Of a DNA stretch of 64,000 bases, positions 10,411-21,088 are shown in pieces. The notes under the pieces are model-generated. The model searched no databases. It was not told the DNA's origin and worked only from the letters and a program-made list of their open reading frames with translations. Within the stretch, counting starts at the first letter, position 1. Every line of letters begins with the position of its first letter. The DNA is from Schizochytrium sp. TIO01 (taxonomy: Eukaryota; Sar; Bigyra; Thraustochytrida; Thraustochytriidae): contig SMSO01000032.1 in assembly GCA_004764695.1 (NCBI GenBank), positions 1,634,501-1,698,500 of the forward strand, given 5' to 3'. A program made the translations under genes and the position numbers.

Positions 10411-11000
10411 TGTTACGCGACTTAACCAACAGCCAAATTACACGATGGTCACATGGACTCAAGCTAATTATCTCCTCTATCTTTTCGGTTATTGGATCCG
10501 CCATCCTTCGCTCATTTTTGGCAGATTTCTGCATTTCAACAGCATGCAAACCACCTGAAATGCCGCAAACTGATTAATTAAAACGCTTTTGCTTCGTGGC
10601 AGGGCGCTCACAAGCGCATATGTAAAAACATATCATGGTGGCTCTTTTAAGTCTGAATCTCCAATCCTTTTTGTCAGACAATATAATGATTATTGATGTC
10701 TGTGCTCAGTGTGTTTGCGTTGATTAGAGACAAACGCTTTTTTATAAATAATAGAAAGGAAGCTAAAAGGAAGGAAATTGCGAGATCGGTATATTTGTCG
10801 CGCACTCACATCTACTACACCAATCCAGAGAAAGTCAAGAAGCGGACCCTGCATTCGCCTTTTATTCTGCATGCTGATATCCTTTTCAGCCCTCCTTTCA
10901 AAACTCGCTGCAGATACCATCGCCTTTCTGCATTCGCTTTGGTTTTATACCTTACCATCACGCGTATAAAAATAATCTTTTCATCATATAGTCTGCAAAA
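10411..11000. other. Convergent intergenic region
   Basis: This stretch lies between the Pcc1-like and dihydroorotase genes, which converge. Overlapping short frames at 10690-11157 on both strands have no family resemblance and run into the 3' end of the dihydroorotase. Nothing else is seen. Confidence 0.4.
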
Positions 11001-12116
11001 TCATTGGTTGTTGTTGTTACTTGGCATGGCTTCCTCATCATCATTGTTGCTCTTGGCAGTCTCCACATTCCCCTCTAGGGTCCATGCGACGGTCTCTCCC
11101 GCCCTAAGAGGAATGATGAGTTCCTCAGGGCCAAAGGCACATGCCGCTGGCACTTGAGCAGGTTTTTTGACAAGTTTGACTGCACTCGGATTCTGCGGGA
11201 GTCCGTAAAACCTAGGTCCATTGATACTCGCAAACGCCTCCAAGTGCTCGAGAGCGCCTGCCTCCTCAAAAGCTTCTGCGTAAAGCTCAATTGCATTGAG
11301 TGCGGTAAAAACACCGGCGCATCCGCAGCAGCTTTCCTTGGCGGCCTGCGGGTGTGGTGCAGAGTCAGTGCCGAGGAAGAACTTGGGGCTGCCGGAGCGG
11401 ATAGCCTCGAGAAGAGCCTGGCGGTGGGTTTCGCGCTTGAGCACAGGGAGACAGTACATATGCGGCCGGAGGCCTCCTTTGAAGATGGCGTTGCGGTTGT
11501 ACAGGAGGTGATGCGCGGTAATAGTGGCAGCGACGTTCTCCGGACACGAGAGAACGAATTCTACGGCCTCGCGGGTGGTGATGTGCTCCATGACGATCTT
11601 GAGGTTGGGCACTTCGGCAACCAGGGGGCGAAGGTGGCGCTCAATAAAGAGGGGCTCACGATCGAAGAGGTCCGTATCGGGGTCAGTAACTTCACTGTGC
11701 ACGAGCAGAAGCATGCCAAGCTCCGCCATCTTCTCCAGAGTCGGCCGGATGCGCTGCATGTCGGTCACTCCAGAGTCACTATTCGTGGTCGCGCCAGCAG
11801 GGTAAAGCTTGCACGCAACGATCTTGCCGGTGGACATGGCACGCTCGATCTCCGCGGGGGTTGTGTTGTCTGTCAGATACAGTGTCATGAGAGGCTCGAA
11901 GTCATGGCCCTCGGGCACTGCCGAGAGGATCTCATCGCGGTAACGCAAAGCTTGTTCTGTAGTTACAACAGGGGGCTTCAGGTTGGGCATGGCAATTGCA
12001 CGGCGGAATTGCTTGGAGACCATTGGGGTCACAGCCTTAAGGCGAGCGCCGTCGCGGAAGTGGTGGTGCCAATCATCCGGAGCAATGATGGTCAACTCTG
12101 TGCCAGCCGCAGACAT
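11001..12116 (-). CDS. Dihydroorotase, class II (PyrC/URA4 type)
   Basis: 371 residues, single exon, ATG at 12116. It catalyses ring closure of N-carbamoyl-L-aspartate to L-dihydroorotate, step three of pyrimidine synthesis. The metal ligands of the E. coli PyrC type are all visible: H17 and H19 in DDWHHHFRD, the lysine that becomes carbamylated (K103 in [12 protein letters not shown]), H140 in LLLVHSE, H178 in MEHIT and D251 in LGTDSAPH. The flexible-loop region ([13 protein letters not shown]) is present. It is a free-standing enzyme rather than part of an animal CAD fusion, as in fungi, plants and bacteria. The C-terminal ~20 residues are Asn/acidic and look like an added tail. Codon use is GC3-rich, which produces a long meaningless antisense frame. 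Confidence 0.95.
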   Translation of the reverse strand: MSAAGTELTIIAPDDWHHHFRDGARLKAVTPMVSKQFRRAIAMPNLKPPVVTTEQALRYRDEILSAVPEGHDFEPLMTLYLTDNTTPAEIERAMSTGKIVACKLYPAGATTNSDSGVTDMQRIRPTLEKMAELGMLLLVHSEVTDPDTDLFDREPLFIERHLRPLVAEVPNLKIVMEHITTREAVEFVLSCPENVAATITAHHLLYNRNAIFKGGLRPHMYCLPVLKRETHRQALLEAIRSGSPKFFLGTDSAPHPQAAKESCCGCAGVFTALNAIELYAEAFEEAGALEHLEAFASINGPRFYGLPQNPSAVKLVKKPAQVPAACAFGPEELIIPLRAGETVAWTLEGNVETAKSNNDDEEAMPSNNNNQ

Positions 12117-12131
12117 CTTGGACTAAAATAA

Positions 12132-14061
12132 TAGAGTTTGGTCTTACTCTTCCGACGAGCAAAAACAGAGAGAGCGTGGAGTTCGCGTAATGAGATCAGC
12201 AAGAAGAGACGCGCAGGGACCAAGACGTTAAAAGGTTTGCCTTAGTTCATGCCGGATTAATGATGTTGCTGGTGATCCCGAGGAACACAAGGTATCATAC
12301 TCCAATCAAAGAATTAATAATGCTAACTAGGTGGGTCTACTAGTTAGAGCTTAGTAGTGTAGGTATTATAAGTACCTAGGTAATGTTATCCACATAAACA
12401 CCATTCGTCACTCCTATCAATCCTTTTTCTGGGGTAAAGACTTAAGTCAAAATATTTATTTGACTTGAGAAAAGTCTCTGACTCTCGTGGAGGTTGCTTT
12501 GACTTGGAGGCTTACTCAAGTCAGACACATCTCTCATACTGAGTCAAAACATATCGCTCAATGAATAGTAGCAATCAGATGAAAAGGTAGCTCGCAAGAT
12601 TTCTAGGACTAAGTTAAAAGTTATAAAATAATAATAATAATGGTCCAGTGCTAGATGGCAAAACAGCATATCAAACTCGACGAGCTTTTAAAGCAATGCA
12701 GCATATCAACAGTAAAGAAGGAAAGTGATGAATGGAAACTTACTTTGCACCAAGCATGCTTTGGCTCTAACCTTTTCTTCCTTACCGCCAAGGTTTTCAG
12801 TCTTGCTTTCGGAGAACAAGTGACACAAGAAAGTGCGAGTAGGCTAATGAGTGCATAGGTAAGTACTACTACCCTAGGCACCTATCTACCCTAGTCTCTT
12901 TAGAGTTCTCTCTCTAAAAGAGAGAAGAAGTCTATCAACATCTCTTGGCATAAGCAGTATTACAAGCGAGCGCGCGACCAACCTTGGGTAAAGGGTTTGG
13001 GCGATTGTCTCTCAAGCTGACTAGGTAGGTATCTGGCTAGTATTTGCCCAAGCAAAGCAAACAATTATGCGAATAGCATCTGCTGGTGAGAGTGACAAAT
13101 GCCTGTGATTGGCCGTGGTCGATTCGAGCAGGATTAGCAGTATGCTGTTATTAAAATAAAAAACAAAAAATAAAAAATAAAAAATCACAGCATGCATGAT
13201 GTCTACGATCACTTCCTAGGAGGTAGGTAAGTACACTCGAAGAAGGTCTTTCCAAGATTTTCAGCGCTCTTAAGTGTTTGATTCCCAACATAAACGGTGC
13301 ATGCAACTCTTATGCTTCGATTCTCTTTTCGAGATCTCAGAGATGCTCCGCCAATCTCCTGCTCTTCTTTCTTTCATTGGCTCTCCCACTATAGGTACCT
13401 ATTTAACTTAGTCGGTCGGTCAAAGGATCCTTCACTTAGGTAGCTTTTTTAAAGACTATACTATACTATATCATAATGTTAATTAGAATTTATTTCTAAA
13501 ATTAAACCTCTATATAAAGAAAAAAGACAAAGAAATAGTCATAGTTATACATATGTATAATCTGCAATGGCGTGCGTACCTTTCGATAAAGTTTGCGGCG
13601 AACAGACATGGTTTTCAATTCGTTATGCTGCGCTCCAACGACGTACTAGCAAGATAAACGCTCTTGTCCACAGGTCTGATGAAGCAGGGTTTTGGACTTC
13701 GGTTTAACTGTATCTTCTGTGCTATGCATCCCTCTCAAGATGCTTTGCTCTGGCAATCCGAGCATCAATCAATTTACTAAGAATTAAACTGTCGTCAATC
13801 ACGATTGACATGGGACGCCACCCAGGGGTCCTCAATATACTCTGTGATGCCGACGCAGTTCTCCTCCATGCTTATCGTACCTCAGCCGCCACGTGAATCG
13901 CCACGGCTCGATACGCACGTGCCTACGCATTGCAGTCATCTGCAGCACATGGTGACGAGGAATGGACTTTCGCTGGTTGTGTGAGGATTTCTCGTGTTGA
14001 AGATATGTACTATCGTCATCGAATATGTAGGTATCCAGGTAGGGATCAAGGTAGTAGTGAC

Positions 14062-14097
<36 letters not shown>

Positions 14098-14764
14098 GCA
14101 GACTTGCAGGAAAAAGAAAAAGAAAAAAGAAAAAATCGCTTTATTGGAATTGATCTCAATCAATAGTTTGAAAGGTCGCGTACTCAGCTGCGCAAACTCC
14201 GTTCGCTAGCGCAGGCAGCGGTCAGTCGCTTGCTCACGCAGGCGAAAACGAAGACTGGCTTGCGTGACTCGCTTGACCCTCCTCGCAGTGGCAGCAGGAG
14301 TGACGGTAGGGCCGCGACTGGACATCGGAAGGTCGACCGTCCTCCGCTAGATCGGCTCCAGCGACATCACTTTAGGGGGACTCATTCTCACCTAGAACGA
14401 TACAACAAGAGCCGAGGTCGCTATTCATAAGGATTTGAAAAGCGACAATAATCTTTAACGGAAAATAACACATTTTGCAGATCAGAACTGCCTCCTTTGG
14501 TGACTGACAAGCGAACAGAGTCCGCTTTGTTCAGAAAATTGCTTTCTGGCAAGATTGCTGGCTAAACTCGACATTTTTTCAGACGGGCAGCACAACTCAA
14601 ACTCTTAGGGTAGCCTTGCACAACTATACTCTAGTCTGCAACTGCAAAAGACTCTGTTGAGGTCGATCAACTTGACTTGCCAATTGATAGATACCCTGGA
14701 ACACCTTCTAAAACTGAGCCAACTCTGCGAATTTCTAAGGTTGCCCTGAAGTAATACATATACC
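12132..14764. other. Intergenic 2.6 kb with repeats, no gene recognised
   Basis: Contains TAGGTA/CCTAGG-rich islands (about 12325-12385, 12856-12895, 13021-13032, 13215-13234, 13391-13441) and a cluster of GACTT/AAGTC words at 12438-12548. A (GAAA)n microsatellite lies at 14064-14097. A 67-codon frame at 12655-12858 has no recognisable features. Confidence 0.45.
14064..14097. repeat. (GAAA)n microsatellite
   Basis: About eight near-perfect copies of GAAA, followed by more irregular A/G-rich sequence to about 14135. Confidence 0.9.
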
Positions 14765-16678
14765 ATGAAGGTAAACCAAGATGGTCCATCGCAGGACTCT
14801 TCCTCTATTGAAAACATGATTTTCTCACCACCGAGGGAAATAGGACAGTCCGCTTTTCGCCAAGTATGGAAATTCGTTGTTGTCTTTGTGGTCTTTTGTG
14901 GTAGTGTGGTGGCATTCGTCGGTGATGGAGGCATGGGCAACATTGACTCCTTGCTTGGGCAATATGGCGTAACTCGCGTCAAAATTTCATCTTCTATCCT
15001 GAGCTCAGCAACAGGCTACCTGCAGGGCCGTTCTGCTGGTAAGGACTTTTACGATGTTGATGATGAGTGGAACCCTGCTCCCGTGTTTGAGCTTCTTAGT
15101 GAAGAGGACCTACTTAAGGGTTCCCGGAACATTTCTCGGTTGCCAAGGACGATCTCGACTCCCTACAACGAGTTCAAAACAGATATGAGTGAACAGTACT
15201 TTCTGTACTCACCAAGTGGAGGCTGGAGTAACCAGCGTATGTAAGTTTCAGACGTTTTGCAAAATATTACGAAATGCCGCCAGGATTGTGCATGGTGCAT
15301 CTCATCGCAGAATTTTGTGTAATCCTCTTTTTCCTAGTAAGCTGCTCAGCATCCAGTCTCAGGAGGGTAAAACGGGTACCCTATAACGGATGAAGAAGAT
15401 GGCGTGTAGATTCTATGTTCATTTGAAAAATAAGAAAGACGAACTAACAAACATCAATAACCGGTTTCTTACTGCTTCGGTCTCATACATGAACGATGGT
15501 GCTCCCACGAAATGCAACATTAACTGAACAGGTGTCTGCTGAGCGCTATTGGCGTTTGCCGAGACTACAATTTGACGTTGCTTGTCCCGCCTGCAGCCCG
15601 TCACAGCAACTTTGAAGATGGTTACCTTGACCAAACTGTTGAGACCACAATTCCAATGGACCAAGTGTTGGACTTGCCATACATGTCCAAGGCATTTGGT
15701 ATTAACATTGTCCCTTTGAACGGCACTTTGTTTGAATTCTGGAAAAAATACCTCGGTGGAAAACACGAGAACACAGAACTTGTTACCTACCCAAGGTGGC
15801 CTGGCAAGCTCATGCTCGCAAACGGAAAGGTTATTCAGAATGTACGGAAACAAATCCAGCAGGCTAAAACCCCCATCATTTTCGCTAAAGGCCGTTGGTA
15901 CTCTCGTAAATTCTATCCTGAGTGGTATAACGCATATGTGCGCTATTCTCCTTATTTTCAGTCCATCTCACAAAAGGTAGCAGCCGCCATGAATAGAGAT
16001 TTTGATGCATTCCATATTCGCCTGGGTGACTACGAAGAAAGAGCGCTCAAACGTCGCAGCGACTGTAAAGATATGGTAAGCACGGCCATGACTCTTGGCA
16101 TGAACCCTGATCGCCCTGTCTACATTGCAACCGATGGCGAGGTTCGTGATAACATGGGAGAGCTTACCCCATATTTTAAACCGATGAAAGCCTTTAAGCG
16201 CGTGGTGAGCCAGATTGATCTTGCTGAAATTCCTGAAGTCGCCGAGGCGCTCATTGACTTCAAGAACCGTCTTCCAACCACCAAGATCTACATGGACACT
16301 TTTGGTATGATTGAGCAGCTAATCGCTACTCGCTCTCGCGTCTTTGTGGGTACATCTGTTTCAACCTTCAGTCGTACCATTATGCACATGCGTCACTACT
16401 TGATGACAACAGTTCCCGACTTGACTGAAAAGGGAACTGCTGTGACTTGGAATTCTGGATCGAGTTATCTTTCCGGATGGAGTGGTCGTATAGCTTCTCG
16501 CGGGCACACACAGCACCTTGACGAGCCTGTGCCAGAGCTTGAATGGGGCCCCAAGAGTCCCGAAGCTCTACCTGATCGCTTCATTGCTGTTAAATCCCAT
16601 GTAACGGCAGCGAAGGATAAGAAAAAGGCTCGTCAGGAAGCCCGGAAAAAACGTCGCGAAGCAGGGAAGAACAACTAA
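14765..16678 (+). CDS. Type II membrane O-fucosyltransferase-like protein 1, two exons
   Basis: Exons 14765-15240 and 15532-16678 (291-bp intron, GTAAGT...ACAG, phase 2) give 540 residues. A short cytosolic N terminus is followed by a signal-anchor at ~36-52, then a stem starting with GNIDSLLGQY (58-67). The catalytic region has GGWSNQ (152-157) followed by LTLLVPP, the GGxxNQ donor-site pattern of the GDP-fucose O-fucosyltransferase superfamily. It also has HIRLGD (320-325), YIATDGE and GTSVSTF (432-438), which fit the family's H-x-R and S-T-F motifs. It likely acts in the ER/Golgi lumen; the acceptor is unknown. The C-terminal ~25 residues are very basic (DKKKARQEARKKRREAGK). It is a tandem paralog of the gene at 19365-21088. 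Confidence 0.78.
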
Positions 16679-19364
16679 ATCAAACCTCATGAACCCACAG
16701 ATGAAATTCCAGGTTCCAAATATAAGTAATACATATTTGATTTCAACTATTCTATTCAACTATATAATCTTTCCCCAATACTATCATGCTGACTCCTAGA
16801 TCATTTCTTATTTCTTCTGACTGGGTTGAAAAGTACCAGCGTTTGCTACAGAACTGGTGTTTCTAGGAAATCTTCTGTTGGGAAGCACCGTATACTGTTA
16901 GCTAGGGAAGTCTGAAATTGCGCTAGCTACCTAAAAGAAGCACCTCTATTCAGAAGTCACGCCACCACGGCAGTATACTCTATGCATCCATCCAAAAATA
17001 TAATTGAAGCCGTTTAGTTTTAGGGCAGAAAGCTTAGTTCACTTTGGACATTTCCGACTGTTTTCTAATCTTTATTTTTCCCCATCTCATGTCTCTGAGA
17101 CAGTCTCGATGACCAGCCGTTCTCACAGTAACATTCTGCAGAAGCAAAGCAACTATTTGCGATTGAAGGCAGACGCAATTACACGAGCCTTCTGTGGTTT
17201 TATCATTAATACATGCCTGTTACATGATCACTGTCCTTTTGGGTCATACCAGTGTACTATAAACATCACCGCCCCTTCCAAGTTCTACTAGAAGCTTCAA
17301 TACCTTGAATTAAACATCTTGCATTGTGCTATTTATTTTTTTCAAACCATAATCTCAACGGTTTGGGTGACAGTACAGACTTGAAATTCGTGGAATTGCA
17401 ACTCCTACTACGCAGGCATAGTTTTGTTTTATGAACAAACAAATACGAATAAAGTTAGTTTAACTTACTAATCTGTTGACCCATATTATCATCTTATTGC
17501 CCTAAATCACCTCTCCAAACGTATGTGTGGATCGTCCCGGTAGTGGTGGGATCGTAAGAATTGAGATAGAATAACTGCCGTTATTTCGAATATCTTCGCA
17601 TACCTCCAGGATGAGGAACACTTGGTAGCAACCAAGCCAGTACTTTCAATGTATATATATGTACACATACCAGGACCAAAACAAAAAGTACACCAAATCG
17701 CAAAATCATTGCTAGCCCAATGACCCCCTAACACAGCTATAGCTATCGCAAATTAGAATTTAGACAAAAAGATAGAAGAAGAAAAAGGAGAACAATACAT
17801 TAAGTCACAGATTATCTGTATTTATTGTTTGTCACTCTACCCAGGCAGCGTCTAATCGCGAGACTACTCTTATTTTCTCTTTAAAAAATGGATGTTAAAA
17901 CGGATCAGCATGGTAGTTGAATATAGGGCCTGATGATAGTAAATTATTAATGATTATTATGAATATTAATTGAAAAATTAAAAATATTTATTAATTTTTA
18001 AATAAAATAAAAATAAGAGTTATGCGAGGCATGCAGATAGTACTACTGTTGGCAACGACTCCTGTTGCAAGATCAGCATGTGTGCCTTCATCTTTATCCT
18101 GGAATTCGAAGTTCGTTGTTTCTCAATCACAAAACCATCCTGGGTATAGGCCCACCATACAACATAAATACTAACTCCTGCAAAATATCTCTTCTCAGTC
18201 GAAGCTGGTCGGCTCGCGGGGAACACGGGGAGCGCTGGAACAAGCCTCACGAAACAAGTAAATAAATAGAAGGGAGGAAAAACATAGTCTCTTTTACTCT
18301 CCTTCAAGTTCAGATGGCAAGGTCGAAAGCTGAATGAATGAATGAATGAATAAATGAATGAATGAATGAATCAGTCAATCAGTCAATCAGTCAATCAATG
18401 GCAAAAGTATGCATATGGCATGAGTGAGTGAGTGAGTGAGTGAGTGAGGGAGTGTGTGGGTGAATGAATGAATGGGGTGACGACACTTGCCTTGACTGGT
18501 CAGAGCTTGATTGAATGTGCTTCTGTTAGGAATTAAATCCAATCTTTCTTAAACGTTTTGCAGTCTGTTGCAAAGAAATGTGCGGATCAATTGATTTATA
18601 GTGAGCAAAGCAGGAGTCCTCAAGTGGCCATACGACCAGTTCTGTCAAAATTGAGCCAGCACCTCTGGCTGATATGGTTTATAATGATAATGATGATTTT
18701 ATTTTTATTATTTATAATTTTATTATCATGATGAACTTGAAGATGGAATAAAAAATATAATTAAAATAAAATTGAAAAGTATATAGAATTATTATTATTA
18801 AATCTGACGATGCATTGTATTTGTAAGGACAGATGAGTCCAACAAATACGAGAGTCAAGCTGCCGGTGTGCGCATAAGCGCATAACTGAAAGTTCATGCA
18901 AAATCGGATTGTAAGTATTATTCGTTAGAGGAGTTGAGGAGAAGATCAATCAGGGAGATAGCGACTAGTACCATCAACAATCAGAATCTATAATAACCAG
19001 GAACCTCTGAGGCGCAGAAAAAGCTATCACGTGGGCTAATTTATTTTTAATTTCATTTTATTTATGAAATAAAAGAAAGTATAATATTTCAAAAAAAGTG
19101 AGAAAGACTGATATAAGAAAGCAAACTATAGATTTTAACAGGCTATGGTCCTTTCTCAATTTAATAGCAAACAAACATCGTCGCGTGCGCTGGTCCCGAC
19201 TACCTTGCACTGCGAAAAGTTGTCCTTGGCAGAGGTCGCGGGACCTCTGCGGATTGCTGTAGATCTACCAATTATTTTGGCCAGCATAAATCATTGATCA
19301 CCTGCGAGGAAAGAAGCCTTTTCGGCAAGATCGAGAGGTTGTTGATCGATCTCTCAGCATATAC
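16679..19364. other. Intergenic 2.7 kb between the fucosyltransferase-like paralogs
   Basis: AT-rich blocks at about 17940-18015, 18670-18800 and 19035-19100, plus tetranucleotide microsatellites at 18331-18476. Short frames (17004-17291 plus, 18020-18307 minus) show no protein-family features. No remnant of a third paralog is visible by eye. Confidence 0.45.
18331..18476. repeat. Compound tetranucleotide microsatellite (TGAA)n-(TCAG/TCAA)n-(TGAG)n-(TGAA)n
   Basis: About ten TGAA copies, one interrupted (TAAA), run from 18331. Alternating TCAG and TCAA follow to about 18398. After 20 bp a (TGAG)n run at 18420-18448 decays into GTGTGGG and TGAATGAATGAATG. Confidence 0.9.
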
Positions 19365-21088
19365 ATGTTGAGCGTAAAGAAAGGCACAATGAACTTCAAG
19401 GTGACCACTACCGTGATGGCAGCGGTTGTAGCTTTTGTCTTTATTGCATCCCTAGTTGCATTCACCTCGGACAGCGGGTTGGGCAACATCGATTCCTTGC
19501 TTGGCCAATATTCTTTGTCAAAGGTGGCCATAGGGGCGTCCGATGATGATGTTTTGCCAGACCTGGTCACGAAAGAAAGTGAGCAGTCCGAGTATGATGC
19601 GGATACCGATACCGGGTCCAAAGCAAAGGTGTTTGATATGTTTGACCCTGTAGAGTTTGATCAGAACCGGAAGGCTTCAATCCTTCCCCGAACTGTCCAA
19701 ATGCCCTACAATAACATTAAATACGATGGATCAAAGCAGTACTTTTTGTACAGTCCTTCTGGTGGCTTCAACAATCAGATTCTTTGCATGCTCTCGGCTA
19801 TTTTTATCGCTCGCGAGAACAACTACACGCTGATTGTGCCACCTGGTGGTAAACATTCTAACTTTGAGTAAGTCTCCCCCCCTGTGCATGTTTACCTCGT
19901 TTCTCCTCGCCAGATCTTTCAATCAAAGACTATCAGGCAGGCTTCCTAAATTATTCAGGTTGAACGCCAGCAACATAGTATTGACTAACTTGTATGGAAA
20001 TATACGCTAACTATGACAAATGTGATACATGAAACTGCAGAATGGGATACTACAAACAGCCTGTTGAAACTACCGTTCCTATGGACCAGCTTCTCGATCT
20101 TGACCACATGAGCAAGGCTTTTGGTATTGAGATGGTCCCCATCAATGGAACTCTTGCAGAGTTTCACGTTAATGTCCTTGGAGGCAAGAAGGCCAACACT
20201 GACATCGTCACTTACTTACAGTGGCCTGGTAAAATGAAAGAAGCGACTGAGAAAACTGTTCTGAGTGTGCGCCGGCAAGCAACTGAAGCTAAAACTCCCA
20301 TAGTCTTTGCAAAGGGGCGTTGGTACAGTGGTGGTCGCCGCTTGATTGAGCCGTGGTTCCATGCACATGTTCGCTACTCGCCATACTTGCTCAAGCTCTC
20401 CTATTTAATCTCCAAGAACTTTTTTAACAACGACTTTGATGCGTTCCACGTTCGTCTTGGGGATTACTCAAAGAAAGCTAAGCTTTCTGTTCATGATGGT
20501 TCAGGTTTTGTAAATTTTGGACTTCAGAATGGTTTTTCGAAGGAGAGACCCGTTTACATTGCCACTGATGGTGATGTCTTTGACGATCTCTCTAAGCATA
20601 AGTTCTCCAACTGGTTTAGCCCGTTCCGTGCTTTCAAGAAAGTAATTCCTGAAACCCGTCTCGCAGAGGATGATGAAATTGCTGGGGCGCTGATAGACTT
20701 TCGTAACCGATTGCCAAACTCTGATATCTATCGTGATATGTTTGGTCTCGTTGAGCAACTCGTCTGTGCCCGTGCTCGCACTTTTGTAGGAACATCAGTA
20801 TCCACCTTTACAAAGACTATTGTTCAGAAACGTGTACATCTTAAGAGTGCTGTTCCCGATATGACGTCAAACGCCTGGCCTTGGACTCAAGGTAAAACGT
20901 TTACTATTCGCTGGAACGGTCGCATGGTCTTTCATGCTTTAACGCAAAACCTCACTTCCTCAGAAACCTTTTTTGTTGAGTTTGGTGCTCGCAAGAGAAA
21001 TTCAATCGGTGACCGCCGCCTTAATGATGCATACCTCACTAATGCCTTTAACAACTACTTTGCAACATTGGCCCTTCCGGAGCCCTGA
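19365..21088 (+). CDS. Type II membrane O-fucosyltransferase-like protein 2, two exons
   Basis: Exons 19365-19867 and 20041-21088 (173-bp intron, GTAAGT...GCAG, phase 2) give 516 residues. Layout matches the upstream paralog: short N terminus, signal-anchor at ~15-33, stem motif GNIDSLLGQY (40-49), an acidic linker, GGFNNQ (133-138) followed by YTLIVPPGG, HVRLGD (304-309), YIATDGD and GTSVSTF (418-424). These fit a GDP-fucose O-fucosyltransferase-like fold in the secretory pathway; donor and acceptor are inferred. It lacks the basic C-terminal tail of paralog 1. Its intron falls about 26 codons further downstream than that of paralog 1, although the flanking protein sequence aligns well. Confidence 0.78.

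Noticed and set aside
11154-12131. 325-codon frame antisense to the dihydroorotase
   Set aside because: It mirrors the GC3-rich codon use of the real gene and has no domain; the sense strand shows every active-site residue.
12655-12858. 67-codon plus-strand frame in the 12-14.7 kb gap
   Set aside because: No family resemblance and an equally long frame on the opposite strand; likely chance.
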